Shown piece by piece: positions 51,896-61,490 of a stretch of DNA of 64,000 nt. Within the stretch, counting starts at the first letter, position 1. The number at the start of each line of letters is the position of its first letter. The stretch is from Bacillus sp. MM2020_4 (GTDB lineage: Bacteria > Bacillota > Bacilli > Bacillales > Cytobacillaceae). Location: NCBI RefSeq assembly GCF_011250555.1, contig NZ_JAANMZ010000017.1, positions 1-64,000 on the forward strand, read 5' to 3'. The notes under the pieces are model-generated. The model was not told where the DNA came from. It ran no database searches and saw only the letters and a list, made by a program, of their open reading frames with translations. The position numbers were made by a program, and so were the translations under genes.

Positions 51896-53923
51896 CTATT
51901 TGATTTTCATAAAGACATTTTTGACCATCTTCACCGGAATTCCGGAGCCGCCGCGACCTTGGACACCTTCGACCATCATCGCGACCATCAGCCGCGGATC
52001 GTCAGGGTTGTATGCGATGAACCAGCCGTTTTCTGTCCCAGTTTCGCCTTGCTTTAGCTTCATCTCCGCCGTGCCCGTCTTGCCCGCCAACGGATAATCC
52101 GCCATCTCCGCCGCATGTGCCGTACCTGCCGCGTCACCCACGACTTTCCGTAAATCTGCCGCAATCAGCCCCGCATGCTCTGCCGAGACCGCCGCCTCCT
52201 TCAGCACCTGCCCCTGCGCCTCATCCGCCAGCAAGATCGGCTTGATCATATTGCCGTCGTTGCCACTCACAAACGGTGTATAGGACGCAAGCAAATGAAC
52301 CACACTCATCTGGACCTGCCCTTGCCCATAGCCCGAATCCGCAAGCGCAATCTCATTGTCAAGGCCGCCAATCACGGACTTCTCAAGCGGGAACGGATAT
52401 CCGAGGTCCTCCTCAAAGCCAAACTTCTTCAACCCATCCGTAAATCCTTGTTTCCCTATTTTCAGCGCCGCCTGGGCAAAATATATATTGTCGGAATACA
52501 CGAGGGCTTTTTCCAAATTCACCGGATCCGTCCCGGCATGCACCCGCGTCACAAAGTAACCGCCCCACGATTTATCCTTCTGCCATTGCTTGCCAAGAAT
52601 CGGCACTCCCTCCTCAGGCTTAATCGAACCACCTGCCAAGCCCACCGCAGCTGTCAGCGGCTTCATTACCGAGCCTGGTGCATATGCTTGCTTAAACCGC
52701 GTCGTCAACGGCTTTCGCGGGTCATCTTGCAACCCTTTCCATTCCTCCGCTGAGAACCCTAGCACCGCCTGATTCGGGTCAAACGACGGGCTGCTGACAA
52801 GCGCAAGTGTCTCACCGGTCACAGGATTCATCACCGCTGCCGTCCCGGCCTCACCCGATGTACCGGCTGCACCCTCAGCACTAGCACCCGTCATCTCCGC
52901 AAACACGGCCTCCTGCACATCGGCATCAATCGTCAACTTTACATTTTTCCCATCCACCACCGGCTTTTCGGCCAGCACCGCATCCCCAGACTTCTTCTTC
53001 ATCACAATCTTCACGCCGCTCGTGCCCTTCAGCTGCTCATCCAGCACCTGCTCAAGCCCGCGCTTCCCAATCACATCTTTGTCCGTGTAGCCCTTGTCCT
53101 TCCGCTTCTCCAATTCGTCCGCCGTTATCGAGCCCACATACCCCACTAACTGTGCCGCGGCTGCCCCGAAAGGATACACCCGTGCCTCCACCTTCCGCGT
53201 CTGCACCGGCTCTAGCGCCACCAACTGCGCAATCCGCTCCTGGTCATCCATCGACACCTTCTTGAGCGGCACAAACAGCCCCGGCTTCACCCAGTTCGCC
53301 CCGAGCGCCTTTGTAATCTGCTCCTTCGGCATCCCCAGCAGCGCCGAAAGCGACTCTAGAACCGCCGGATCTTCCTTTCCGGCTACCACGCCAACCTCAT
53401 ACACCTGCCCATTGACCGCCATCCCGTCCCCATCGCGATCCACAATCTCCCCGCGTTTCGGGGCAACCGTACTGAGGCCAATCGTATCGCCCTCTTTCAA
53501 TTCTGGAAAAATGAATCCAGTATTCCAGTCTAGATACCAGTTCTTCTTATCGTCTCTTTTTTCTTCTTGTAACTTCGCTTTTTGGCTAAAATGAATAGGT
53601 CCTGCGATGCTGTTCATTTTTGCACTAAAAGAATAGGTAACCTTCTCCTTCGCATCTTTATCCTCTTTTGGTTTTTTGAAATCAATCTTGAGGCCTGTAA
53701 TCTGAAGATCTTCGTATATTTTTTGATAGCGAGTGGTAAACTCATCTTTGGTGATCGTCTGTTTTGCATCATTAGAAAGGTAATCATACATCTTCGTAAA
53801 CTTTTGTTTGTTCCAAAGTGCTATGTAGTCGGAAAATCGCTCCTCCGGTGTCGGTTCTTTGCTGCAGCCGGCAATCGAGGCCATCACGACAAGCAGCAAC
53901 AGAATCCCTATTATTTTTTTCAA
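51896..53923 (-). CDS. pbpC: Penicillin-binding transpeptidase lipoprotein (PBP3/PBP2a-like class B)
   Basis: 675 residues. Signal peptide with lipobox SIAGC (C20), an NTF2-like MecA N-terminal domain (about 25-150), PBP dimerisation domain (about 155-320) and transpeptidase domain (about 340-675). Active-site motifs: SxxK in APGSVMKPL (about 418), SxN in YSDNIYF (about 475) and KTG in LAGKTGTAE (about 615). Domain order is that of B. subtilis PbpC (PBP3) and staphylococcal PBP2a, so low beta-lactam affinity is possible. A Gly/Ala/Glu-rich insertion (ASAEGAAGTSGEAGTAA, around 350-365) is unusual. The gene name follows B. subtilis by domain layout. Confidence 0.92.
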   Translation of the reverse strand: MKKIIGILLLLVVMASIAGCSKEPTPEERFSDYIALWNKQKFTKMYDYLSNDAKQTITKDEFTTRYQKIYEDLQITGLKIDFKKPKEDKDAKEKVTYSFSAKMNSIAGPIHFSQKAKLQEEKRDDKKNWYLDWNTGFIFPELKEGDTIGLSTVAPKRGEIVDRDGDGMAVNGQVYEVGVVAGKEDPAVLESLSALLGMPKEQITKALGANWVKPGLFVPLKKVSMDDQERIAQLVALEPVQTRKVEARVYPFGAAAAQLVGYVGSITADELEKRKDKGYTDKDVIGKRGLEQVLDEQLKGTSGVKIVMKKKSGDAVLAEKPVVDGKNVKLTIDADVQEAVFAEMTGASAEGAAGTSGEAGTAAVMNPVTGETLALVSSPSFDPNQAVLGFSAEEWKGLQDDPRKPLTTRFKQAYAPGSVMKPLTAAVGLAGGSIKPEEGVPILGKQWQKDKSWGGYFVTRVHAGTDPVNLEKALVYSDNIYFAQAALKIGKQGFTDGLKKFGFEEDLGYPFPLEKSVIGGLDNEIALADSGYGQGQVQMSVVHLLASYTPFVSGNDGNMIKPILLADEAQGQVLKEAAVSAEHAGLIAADLRKVVGDAAGTAHAAEMADYPLAGKTGTAEMKLKQGETGTENGWFIAYNPDDPRLMVAMMVEGVQGRGGSGIPVKMVKNVFMKIK

Positions 53924-53989
53924 ACATAATCCCTCCCTTTTCTACCATTATAAACAATATGCTAGAAATAGGAAAAAAATCCGAATATA

Positions 53990-54020
53990 AAAAAAAGAGG
54001 AAAAGTATTCCCCTTCCCCT
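53990..54020 (-). terminator. Weak terminator of spoIIQ
   Basis: AAGGGGAA/TTTTCCTC stem with G-U pairs and a 3-base loop, followed by TTTTTTTT on the minus strand. Confidence 0.5.
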
Positions 54021-54031
54021 TTGATACGCTA

Positions 54032-54832
54032 TTAAGAGTTTTGATTATCTGTAGTATTGGTTGATTCGTCTTCAGTGTCGGAAGCAGGATCATCAATCTT
54101 TTGTTCTTCTTGCTTCTTTTTCGGCATTTCTGTAGACTCGGTATTTTCCTGCAACGAGCTCAATGGTTTATCAAAGTAGCTTGTTGGGTTAACTGCCACG
54201 CCGTCTTTACGAATTTCAAAATGTACATGTGTTCCAGCTTTTTCATTGAACAAGCTTTGCCCAGCCTTGGCAAGAACATGTCCCTGTTTTACTTGCTCGC
54301 CAACCGTTACTTTTATGTCTTTAACGGATTGGTATTGTGTTACAATACCATTGTCGTGCTCAATTTCAATGACGTTCCCGAGGGTTGCATCTTCTTCTAC
54401 ACGTTTGACGGTTCCGCTAAGTGATGCCGTGACATCAAACGTTTCACCGTTTTTCAACGCCAAGTCAATACCTGTGTTTTGTTGGTACGTATTGTTGTAA
54501 AATACTAATGCTGATTCCTGGTCTTCTGCTTTGCCTTGGAAATCATAGAACTTGGTTTTCACAACTGCTTCAGTGGCTTTGTCCACCGGCATTTTAAAGT
54601 TTTCAAATGGCTTGTTGACTTCAACCGCTGGTGTTTGGTCCTTTTTACCGGCAAGGTCCGTAGACTTGTAATCATACTTATCGGTGTTGCTGCTGCTTGC
54701 TTGATACCAAAGAACCCCGGTTAAAATGATTGCTGCACTTGCGATATAGATGGCTGGAAATACCCAACGCTTTTTGAAAAAGCGTTTTACGCTGGAACTT
54801 TGAGAAGATCGTTTGTTTTCTTCCTCTCTCAT
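54032..54832 (-). CDS. spoIIQ: Stage II sporulation protein Q (SpoIIQ)
   Basis: 266 residues. Cytoplasmic basic stretch, one membrane helix (about 24-44, FPAIYIASAAIILTGVLWY) and an extracytoplasmic LytM/M23-like domain (about 100-230). It is made in the forespore and docks with SpoIIIAH across the intermembrane space. The first LytM zinc motif is degenerate (NTGIDLA, with N in place of H), while HVHFEIR remains; this matches B. subtilis, where the protein is not an active peptidase. Start ATG 54832 (GAGGTGATGAAA upstream). Confidence 0.93.
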   Translation of the reverse strand: MREEENKRSSQSSSVKRFFKKRWVFPAIYIASAAIILTGVLWYQASSSNTDKYDYKSTDLAGKKDQTPAVEVNKPFENFKMPVDKATEAVVKTKFYDFQGKAEDQESALVFYNNTYQQNTGIDLALKNGETFDVTASLSGTVKRVEEDATLGNVIEIEHDNGIVTQYQSVKDIKVTVGEQVKQGHVLAKAGQSLFNEKAGTHVHFEIRKDGVAVNPTSYFDKPLSSLQENTESTEMPKKKQEEQKIDDPASDTEDESTNTTDNQNS

Positions 54833-54968
54833 TTTCATCACCTCAGCAATCATTCTGAACAGATAACTAGAATTATATACACTAGTCCAAAAATTTTTTT
54901 AAAACTTATTTTTCGACAGCGCGAGGGTTTTTATGCATTTATTTTTAAAATTTATCGGAGGTACTGAT

Positions 54969-55430
54969 ATGAAAGTCTTAAAATGGGTGCTGCGACTGCT
55001 GCCCTTACTCTACATGGCGGCGGTATTTATTCAATCAAGCCTGCCATCTAATCAATTTGTTGAGCTGCCCAATTCCTTTATCGACCGCAATCTGAAAGAG
55101 TCGCTCCATTTAATAGAGTTCGCGATATTATACTTTTTACTCGTGCTCGCCTTTCTGACACGCAGCCGCCCGTTCACGTCTTCTTTAAACGTGGCCTGTG
55201 CCCTTTTCGCAGCCCTTTACGGTGTTAGTGATGAATTCCATCAATCCTTCTACGCCTACCGCTCGGCTTCATGGTTTGACCTCGTCAAAGATTTCACTGG
55301 AATTAGCGTTAGCTTCTATTTTGTGCGCGGGGCCCTGTTTAAAGGGAAGTTTATGCGGCTTGCGGGACTGCTCGGGCGGGTTCACGTGGTAACTGGGAAT
55401 GATAAAAGGAGGAAGAGTTATGACAAATAA
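54969..55430 (+). CDS. VanZ-family membrane protein
   Basis: 153 residues from ATG 54969, with GGAGGT at 7 bases. Four membrane helices; the family blocks PLLYMAAVFIQSSLPS, LHLIEFAILYFLLVLAF and YGVSDEFHQSFYAYRSASWFDLVKDFTGI are visible. VanZ proteins raise resistance to glycopeptides of the lipid-II-binding type by unknown means. Its last 11 bases overlap the next gene, so the two are coupled. Confidence 0.9.
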   Translation: MKVLKWVLRLLPLLYMAAVFIQSSLPSNQFVELPNSFIDRNLKESLHLIEFAILYFLLVLAFLTRSRPFTSSLNVACALFAALYGVSDEFHQSFYAYRSASWFDLVKDFTGISVSFYFVRGALFKGKFMRLAGLLGRVHVVTGNDKRRKSYDK

Positions 55431-55992
55431 CGTAAACCAGAGAAGAATTATTTTAGATTTAGCGGTTACGTTAGATGGTTTTATTGAAGGGAAAAATGGA
55501 GAAGTTGATTGGTGCATCATGGATCCTGAAATGGGGTTTACTGATTTCTTGAATCAAATTGATACCATTTTTTATGGTAGAAAAAGCTACGATTTATGGG
55601 GACAATATACTCCAAAAAGAAGTGATGACCCGGATACCGAAAAGGAAATGTGGAAATTGGTCCATAGTAAAAAGAAATATGTTTTTTCCAGAACACAAAA
55701 AGTGACTGATCATCAAGCCATCTTTATCAATGATTCTATTCTGGAAGAAGTAAATAAATTGAAGAACACGTCTGGTAAAGACATCTGGCTCTATGGTGGA
55801 GCGAGTCTCATTACCACTTTTATCAATTTGGGGCTTGTTGATGAATTTAGATTATCTGTTCACCCTGTTGTTTTGGGAGAAGGAAAACCGCTGTTTATGG
55901 ATGTAAAACAGAGAATCCATTTAAAAATGATTCAGACAAGAACATTCTCCTCTGGTGTGGTGCAAATGATCTATCGTTGTGATGGTAACTAA
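55420..55992 (+). CDS. Dihydrofolate reductase-like / RibD C-terminal domain protein
   Basis: 190 residues from ATG 55420 (AAAAGGAGGAAGAGTT). Fold blocks: RRIILDLAVTLDGFIEGKNGEVDW, IDTIFYGRKSYDLWG, KDIWLYGGASLITTFINLGLVDEFRLSVHPVVLGEGKPLF. This is the YyaP/YwjB group of NADPH-dependent reductases of uncertain substrate. Start overlaps the VanZ end. Confidence 0.88.
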   Translation: MTNNVNQRRIILDLAVTLDGFIEGKNGEVDWCIMDPEMGFTDFLNQIDTIFYGRKSYDLWGQYTPKRSDDPDTEKEMWKLVHSKKKYVFSRTQKVTDHQAIFINDSILEEVNKLKNTSGKDIWLYGGASLITTFINLGLVDEFRLSVHPVVLGEGKPLFMDVKQRIHLKMIQTRTFSSGVVQMIYRCDGN

Positions 55993-56055
55993 ATTTATGA
56001 GGGATACTCGAAAGTCGTTTCATCTATTGAACTAGGGGGTATCCCCAAACATAAA

Positions 56056-56077
56056 AGCCAGGCTCAAAGGCCTGGCT
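56056..56077. terminator. Terminator of spoIID
   Basis: AGCCAGGC / GCCTGGCT with a 6-base loop; the minus-strand reading is followed by TTTTATG. Confidence 0.82.
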
Positions 56078-56093
56078 CCATCCATAATAAAAC

Positions 56094-57140
56094 CTATTTC
56101 TGTGCCGTAAGTGTTGCAAGCATCGGATCCGCTGGTGAAATCTCCACACCTTGATAATAGTGCTTCACAATCTCTTGATAATCAGCACCCTCCTCAGCCA
56201 TGCCATTCGCGCCGTACTGGCTCATACCAACGCCATGACCGAAGCCTTTTGTCGTAATGACAATATTGTCACCCTTCCGCTCCCAGACAAAGTCAGACGA
56301 CCGCAAATCTAGTTTGTCTCGGACATCCTTTCCAGTTAGAACCTTCCCATTAAAATCTACTTTTCCGACACGCTTGCCGGTTGTGCGCTCGACAATTTTT
56401 CCAATTGTGGATCCGGCACCAATCTTCACACCAAGCAATGATTCAAACTCTTTAACAGGCAACACCTTTTGTGAGGTAAATTTCGGTGATTGTTTATCCC
56501 AAGGGCTCGATACACTTCTTAAATAAGGAAATTTACTTGGCCAATAGTCCTCTGAGTTCTCGGTATACCCATTGCTCGTTGAGAAAAACAGAGCATCAAT
56601 CGGTTTTCCATCGTAAGTTAAAATCTGCCCCCCTGTTGCCCGGACAGCATCCAAAATCTTTTTCCTTTTCCATTCATAATCAGCGCCCCATTGCTTCCTT
56701 AACTCATCATCATTTTTATATACTTGATTGTTTTGTGTGTCGGTGACCTGCGCTCCTTTTGGTACACCAATTGTATCTTTGTTAACTAGTCTATTTACGA
56801 TATAGGTTCTTGCCGCCAGCGCCTGCGCCTTCAAAGCTTCCTCTTTAAAATCCGCATTCATTTCCGCCGCCACCACACCAACAAGATAGTTTTCTAATTG
56901 GACAGTCTCAATTTTCGATTTGGCCGAACGGAATACCGCGACTTCAACCGCAGGATCCGTGGCTTGAGGAGTGGCATTCGCCTCTTTTGTCTGGGAGCCC
57001 CCCTTCTTCGTTAAGTCTTCCCCTAATTTCCCGCTCGCCTGATGCTCGCCTGAAAAGGGTAACACGAGCACGGCCGGAATGATAAGGGTCAGGGCAATAA
57101 GAAGCGATGCTAGTACGATGAGTGGTTTGAATTTTTTCAT
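56094..57140 (-). CDS. spoIID: Stage II sporulation protein D (SpoIID)
   Basis: 348 residues from ATG 57140 (GGAGGCACAATC upstream); a longer frame from 57224 lacks one. Signal anchor at residues 7-27 ([21 protein letters not shown]), then the SpoIID/LytB domain: [30 protein letters not shown], with the catalytic E in VAAEM, and C-terminal [17 protein letters not shown]. It is a lytic transglycosylase that digests septal peptidoglycan during engulfment. It lies between spoIIQ and murAA in the B. subtilis order. Confidence 0.96.
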   Translation of the reverse strand: MKKFKPLIVLASLLIALTLIIPAVLVLPFSGEHQASGKLGEDLTKKGGSQTKEANATPQATDPAVEVAVFRSAKSKIETVQLENYLVGVVAAEMNADFKEEALKAQALAARTYIVNRLVNKDTIGVPKGAQVTDTQNNQVYKNDDELRKQWGADYEWKRKKILDAVRATGGQILTYDGKPIDALFFSTSNGYTENSEDYWPSKFPYLRSVSSPWDKQSPKFTSQKVLPVKEFESLLGVKIGAGSTIGKIVERTTGKRVGKVDFNGKVLTGKDVRDKLDLRSSDFVWERKGDNIVITTKGFGHGVGMSQYGANGMAEEGADYQEIVKHYYQGVEISPADPMLATLTAQK

Positions 57141-57403
57141 GATTGTGCCTCCAGTGTGAAAAATTCGCAGCCGGCAACCATTCAGCCGGGATACGTCTCC
57201 ATTCATACATATGGAAGCGGACAAGCATTTATTACAGATATTTTCTTAAAACCGAGCGTGGTGTTAGGCACATACATCTACTGGATCACGCACCCATTCT
57301 TTTAAATAGGGGCTTGTAGACCTAGTTATTTAACCATCCACAAAAAGGAATATGGCATAGGCTAATGTAAACATCACATTTTTTTAATAAGGGGAATAGG
57401 CGT

Positions 57404-58300
57404 ATGCACCAGTATTGGTATGAGAGTTCAAATGGGAGCCGGCAGCAATTTACTAACCATATTTCAGGTTTAAAGGGTTTTCAGCGTATTGAACAACCAC
57501 TTGTTAATGATACTTCACCCCTCAGTCACATGAGTTTGGCAGCACAAGAGCCTTCTTCCAGTTGGACAACACCGGCTGACAATAAGGACCATACCTCTCA
57601 TGGACACAACGGGATACCGATACTGTCGATTGATCATGACGATTGGCAGTCACATGAACAGCTTGCCAACTGGCTGCAACTTCCCGAACAGCCGAGTTCC
57701 ACGTCGCTGCCGCAAAAACAACTCGGGACTTGGTTGCCGCCGGTTGAAAATGACGATTGGGAATCGGTAGAGCAGCCGGCCAACTGGCCGCAGCTTCCTA
57801 AACATCCAGGTTACGCACCTCAAGGAAACCACACTCCTTGGGTGCAACCCATACCAATCAACCATGCCGGTAAGATCGCACAAGTACAAGGACAGCCTCC
57901 AGGTTGGGCTCAACCCCCTGGCAATATGGGGTTCAATACTCAAAAGCCGTCCTTCCCTTGGGGTCAACTGCATCCAGTCCATCCTGCAGGGATAGGGATG
58001 CCCGCACACGGACATCTTGCCGCTTTGCCACAGCATCCCATTAGTCCTTTCGGTTACGGTTATGGAGCCAATGCTAATGGACAGCAGGCGAACTGGAACG
58101 GCTTTGGAACCCCTGCAGGCTGGGGAGGACAGGGTCACCCCATGGGATGGGGTGCTCCGTGGGCCCCGATGGGATGGGGGAATAACCAAGGAAAAGGCCA
58201 GCCAGGAATACTTGAAGGCTTACTTAAAGTGGGAAAAGGCACCATGGGCGGAATAGGGATGATTAGCGGCCTAATCAGTATGGGAAAATTCCTATTTTAG
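57404..58300 (+). CDS. Low-complexity Trp/Pro/Gln/Gly-rich protein with tandem repeats
   Basis: 298 residues, no signal peptide and no membrane segment except a hydrophobic C-terminus (GGIGMISGLISMGKFLF). Residues 78-135 contain two similar units (DWQSHEQLANWLQLPEQP and DWESVEQPANWPQLPKHP). The region 160-265 is rich in P, G, N and W. The C-terminal pattern and composition are similar to the B. subtilis YppG-like proteins; a spore-coat or spore-crust role is a guess based on composition and on the sporulation neighbours. GGGGAATAGGCGT lies before the ATG. Confidence 0.65.
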   Translation: MHQYWYESSNGSRQQFTNHISGLKGFQRIEQPLVNDTSPLSHMSLAAQEPSSSWTTPADNKDHTSHGHNGIPILSIDHDDWQSHEQLANWLQLPEQPSSTSLPQKQLGTWLPPVENDDWESVEQPANWPQLPKHPGYAPQGNHTPWVQPIPINHAGKIAQVQGQPPGWAQPPGNMGFNTQKPSFPWGQLHPVHPAGIGMPAHGHLAALPQHPISPFGYGYGANANGQQANWNGFGTPAGWGGQGHPMGWGAPWAPMGWGNNQGKGQPGILEGLLKVGKGTMGGIGMISGLISMGKFLF

Positions 58301-58361
58301 CAACTTAGACCAAGGGGACCGATCGTGATAACGAGATAACCATTTTGCAAAAGAGAAAAAC

Positions 58362-58374
58362 GGTGACAGGCACC
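58362..58374 (+). repeat. GGTGWCAGGCACC palindrome, copy 12
   Basis: GGTGACAGGCACC in the convergent gap between the Trp-rich gene and murAA. Confidence 0.85.
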
Positions 58375-58416
58375 AATTCCACCACAGCCACACTAAAAAA
58401 CCTCAGAACAACAAAA

Positions 58417-58473
58417 AATCCCGAAGGATGCGCCAATCCAGTCTGATATCAGACCACCGCAACCTTCGGGATT
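58417..58473 (-). terminator. Terminator of murAA
   Basis: AATCCCGAAGG / CCTTCGGGATT arms enclose a smaller hairpin GTCTGATATCAGAC, followed on the minus strand by TTTT. Confidence 0.85.
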
Positions 58474-58499
58474 CTCCGTAAAACCGTAACACCTATCTA

Positions 58500-59810
58500 T
58501 TATGCATTCATATCCGAAATATATTTCTCGACTTCAACAAAGATTTCGTCTGCTTCTTTCACACGTTCGATGTCAGCGCCTAAGCCTGCCAACTTGCCGT
58601 GGAAGTTCACGTAGCCACGATCTAAGTGTTTCAACTCCGTCACGCGTGTCACGCCTTCAGACACCAATCCCGTTAAAATCAACGCTGCCGCTGCCCGTAA
58701 ATCTGTCGCGGACACCTCAGCACCCTGCAAATTCGATGGACCCGTTAAAATAACCGAACGGCCTTCAATTTTAATTTCCGCATTCATGCGGCGGAATTCC
58801 TCAACGTGCATGAAACGGTTCTCGAACACCGTTTCCGTAATCATCGAAGTCCCCTGTGCACGAAGCAATAACGCCATCATTTGCGACTGCATATCCGTCG
58901 GGAAACCCGGATGCGGCATCGTTTTAATATCGACCGCCTTCAACTGTTCGGGACCGATGACACGAACGCCATCATGTTCCTCCACAATCGTCACACCCAT
59001 CTCTTCCATCTTCGCAATCAAAGAGGATAAATGTTCCGGAACCGCTCCCTGCACCAATACATTTCCACCCGTAATCGCCGCAGCTACCATAAACGTACCT
59101 GCCTCAATCCGGTCTGGAATAATCGCATGATCTGCGCCAAATAACACATCAACGCCCTCAATGCGAAGAGTACCCGTGCCGGCACCTCTCACGCGAGCGC
59201 CCATTTTATTTAAGAAATTGGCCAAATCTACAATTTCTGGTTCTTTTGCGACGTTTTCAATGATCGTCGTGCCTTGTGCAAGAGTCGCCGCCATCATAAT
59301 GTTTTCTGTTGCACCAACACTTGGGAAATCCAAGTAAATCTTAGCTCCCTTTAAGCGGCCATCAACCTCCGCATCAATAAAGCCATTTCCTACCTTCACC
59401 TTCGCACCCATGGCCTCAAAACCCTTTAGATGCTGATCAATAGGACGTGATCCTATCGCACAGCCACCAGGTAAGGCGACACGAGCTCGGCCGTTACGAG
59501 CGAGTAATGATCCCATGACAAGAACAGACGCACGCATTTTACGTACGTATTCGAATGGAGCCTCATCTTTTAACACTCTGGATGCATCCACAACCACTGA
59601 ATTATTGTCAAATACCACTTCAGCATTTAAGTTCCGTAAAACTTCATTAATTGTAAATACATCGGAGAGTGTAGGTACATCACGAATTACACTTTTTCCA
59701 TCACTTGCTAATAATGTTGCAGCGATAACAGGCAGCACGGCATTTTTTGCACCTTCTACTTTAACCGTTCCATAAAGCCTTTGTCCGCCGCGGACGATGA
59801 TCTTTTCCAA
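58500..59810 (-). CDS. murAA: UDP-N-acetylglucosamine 1-carboxyvinyltransferase
   Basis: First committed step of peptidoglycan synthesis. 436 residues, same as B. subtilis MurAA. The catalytic cysteine is C117 in [11 protein letters not shown] (fosfomycin target, Cys not Asp), the active-site lysine is K22 in EGAKNAVLP. Start is TTG 59810 with GGAGGGGAATACTC upstream. It is 32 bases after ywmB, in the ywmB-murAA-spoIID order of B. subtilis. Confidence 0.97.
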   Translation of the reverse strand: MEKIIVRGGQRLYGTVKVEGAKNAVLPVIAATLLASDGKSVIRDVPTLSDVFTINEVLRNLNAEVVFDNNSVVVDASRVLKDEAPFEYVRKMRASVLVMGSLLARNGRARVALPGGCAIGSRPIDQHLKGFEAMGAKVKVGNGFIDAEVDGRLKGAKIYLDFPSVGATENIMMAATLAQGTTIIENVAKEPEIVDLANFLNKMGARVRGAGTGTLRIEGVDVLFGADHAIIPDRIEAGTFMVAAAITGGNVLVQGAVPEHLSSLIAKMEEMGVTIVEEHDGVRVIGPEQLKAVDIKTMPHPGFPTDMQSQMMALLLRAQGTSMITETVFENRFMHVEEFRRMNAEIKIEGRSVILTGPSNLQGAEVSATDLRAAAALILTGLVSEGVTRVTELKHLDRGYVNFHGKLAGLGADIERVKEADEIFVEVEKYISDMNA

Positions 59811-59842
59811 GAGTATTCCCCTCCGCGTCCATTTTCTCTATA

Positions 59843-60724
59843 TTAATATTCAATCGTAATGATTGGTGTGCCAACTACAACCGTAGTCTTTCCGCCCAAT
59901 CCTTCGGAGCGTACGCCAATTTGTAAATTCATGTTATTTTTTTGTTCATCTATGGAGCCTGAAAACATCGGCGATATCGCCGAAACAGACATGAAAGTCT
60001 CCTCTTTTAACGCTTCGACCTCTTTAGCATTAAAACCGGCCAGCAACTTCCTCACCGTCACCGGTAAAGCCTCATCAATCTTATCACTGAAAACGCCTTT
60101 CATACAAGAGAAAACTGTAGGTTCCCCTCGAAATATGTCAGTTAACCTATTTTTAAAATCATCCCTAGATAAAAAGGCCTGAGAAGACTCGTTCCACTCC
60201 TTACCACTGACACTATATACTATATACGCATTAACAGGTTGTTTTGTGTGGGTAGCCATCAGTTGAAGCATTTCTTTGTGGTGTTTGGATGGAGATATTG
60301 CCGTTACTTCCCATTTCTGGCTGGTGTTCGTCACAGACCATTCCCAATCAGGAAACTTCCGCCGCAGCACGTCCGCATAATCCTGGACCTCCTGCACACT
60401 TTCCATTCCAACAACATGTTCCCGTGCATAAAAAGACCATTCATCGAGCAAAATATCTTCGGCATGTAAAACAGCGCCCATTTTCGCTAAATCCTTTTGA
60501 AAAATGGACAAGCTGCCGTCCGTATGATTTTTCAAATTAACAGGAGTGACACCTACGGCGCCCTTACCTACGGTTTGAAAAAGTTCTTTGCCGGCTTCGA
60601 TCGTTGTTTCAGCGCGAAGAAAATCTAGACCGCTCTTTGCTTCTGTCGTTCGGTTCCCAATCACAACAAGGATCAAACTCAAAATCGTCACGATATATAA
60701 AAACATCTTGCTATTTCTCTTCAT
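59843..60724 (-). CDS. ywmB: YwmB family (TATA-box-binding-like) protein
   Basis: 293 residues. It begins with a signal/anchor ([18 protein letters not shown]), followed by an extracellular YwmB domain ([33 protein letters not shown] and [24 protein letters not shown]). The function is unknown; it sits upstream of murAA in Bacillus. The start ATG has AAGGGGGAGTAG upstream. Confidence 0.85.
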   Translation of the reverse strand: MKRNSKMFLYIVTILSLILVVIGNRTTEAKSGLDFLRAETTIEAGKELFQTVGKGAVGVTPVNLKNHTDGSLSIFQKDLAKMGAVLHAEDILLDEWSFYAREHVVGMESVQEVQDYADVLRRKFPDWEWSVTNTSQKWEVTAISPSKHHKEMLQLMATHTKQPVNAYIVYSVSGKEWNESSQAFLSRDDFKNRLTDIFRGEPTVFSCMKGVFSDKIDEALPVTVRKLLAGFNAKEVEALKEETFMSVSAISPMFSGSIDEQKNNMNLQIGVRSEGLGGKTTVVVGTPIITIEY

Positions 60725-60958
60725 CTCTACTCCCCCTTACTACCAGTGTTGCCAGGTAGCAAGAGAGCAATACTTGGGAAATGTCGTCACTTTTTGACAA
60801 GTTCCAAGGTTCTATTTAAAAACGAAAGAGAACTTTTTCAGCCATTCCAAATTTGGGACACACTTAGCTTTCCACATAAACTCGATTGTACTCAAAATCT
60901 CAGCAAATGGGAACATGTACGAAGACCTAAATATTTACCAATTTTGGCGAAGCAGTTC

Positions 60959-61010
60959 GAAGCAGGGGACGGTTTTCCCGCTTTGAAGCGGGAGAACCGT
61001 CCCCTGCTTC
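60959..61010. repeat. Long GAAGCAGGGGACGGTT palindrome
   Basis: About 25-base arms GAAGCAGGGGACGGTT...AACCGTCCCCTGCTTC with inner CCCGCTT/AAGCGGG. It abuts the ywzB stop codon (61014) and could also act in transcription termination. Confidence 0.88.
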
Positions 61011-61013
61011 ACT

Positions 61014-61250
61014 TTAATTAAAAATCATCGGTAGTTGTCGCGACCATTGAAGGTAATCAAGGAAAAAGTTACTAACAGATGATCCGATGAAAATGGCTAA
61101 TAATATGTACAGTAATCGCGCTTGCATCACATGGTTTGGCCGCAGCAGCTTTTCCAAGCGAATCGCTTGCAGTGCCCACCAGGAAATCGCAATAAAAACC
61201 AAATGCGACAGGATGCTGACCACTGCTATTTGCCCAAAATCATTTATCAC
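61014..61250 (-). CDS. ywzB: YwzB / DUF1146 membrane protein
   Basis: 78 residues from GTG 61250 (AAAAGGAGGAATCAGC upstream); the longer frame from 61295 would be coded by the palindrome and is not credible. Two membrane helices (about 8-28 and 46-64) with the conserved RPNHVMQARLLYILLAIFIGSSVSNFFLDYLQWSRQL. DUF1146 genes stand beside ywmB/murAA in Bacillaceae; the function is unknown. Palindromic repeats stand on both sides. Confidence 0.88.
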   Translation of the reverse strand: MINDFGQIAVVSILSHLVFIAISWWALQAIRLEKLLRPNHVMQARLLYILLAIFIGSSVSNFFLDYLQWSRQLPMIFN

Positions 61251-61267
61251 GCTGATTCCTCCTTTTC

Positions 61268-61322
61268 GAAGCAGGGGACGGTTCTTCTGCTTCATTCTGA
61301 AGCAGAAGAACCGTCCCTTGCT
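61268..61322. repeat. Second GAAGCAGGGGACGGTTC palindrome
   Basis: Arms GAAGCAGGGGACGGTTCTTCTGCTTC and GAAGCAGAAGAACCGTCCCTTGCTC. It lies just before the ywzB ribosome-binding site; transcripts would carry it as a 5' hairpin. Confidence 0.88.
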
Positions 61323-61430
61323 CTAACCCAAAGACTATTCTACCATACAGACGAATGAAAGTCCTGAAAGTTTCCTTTTTGGGTAATATTTGGAAAATTC
61401 AAAATGATGCAAGGGCTTACACCCATTAAC

Positions 61431-61471
61431 TGACAAAACACCGTTCACTACATTTTGACGGTGTTTTGTCA
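61431..61471. terminator. Terminator of the 59-residue gene
   Basis: Perfect 14-base arms TGACAAAACACCGT / ACGGTGTTTTGTCA with a 13-base loop, 20 bases after the stop. Confidence 0.82.
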
Positions 61472-61490
61472 ATTAAGCCTGTTACGACCA

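Noticed and set aside
51718-51903. 61-codon plus-strand frame after the ATL gene
   Set aside because: Its 3' half is made of the terminator hairpin of the minus-strand transpeptidase gene; not a credible gene.
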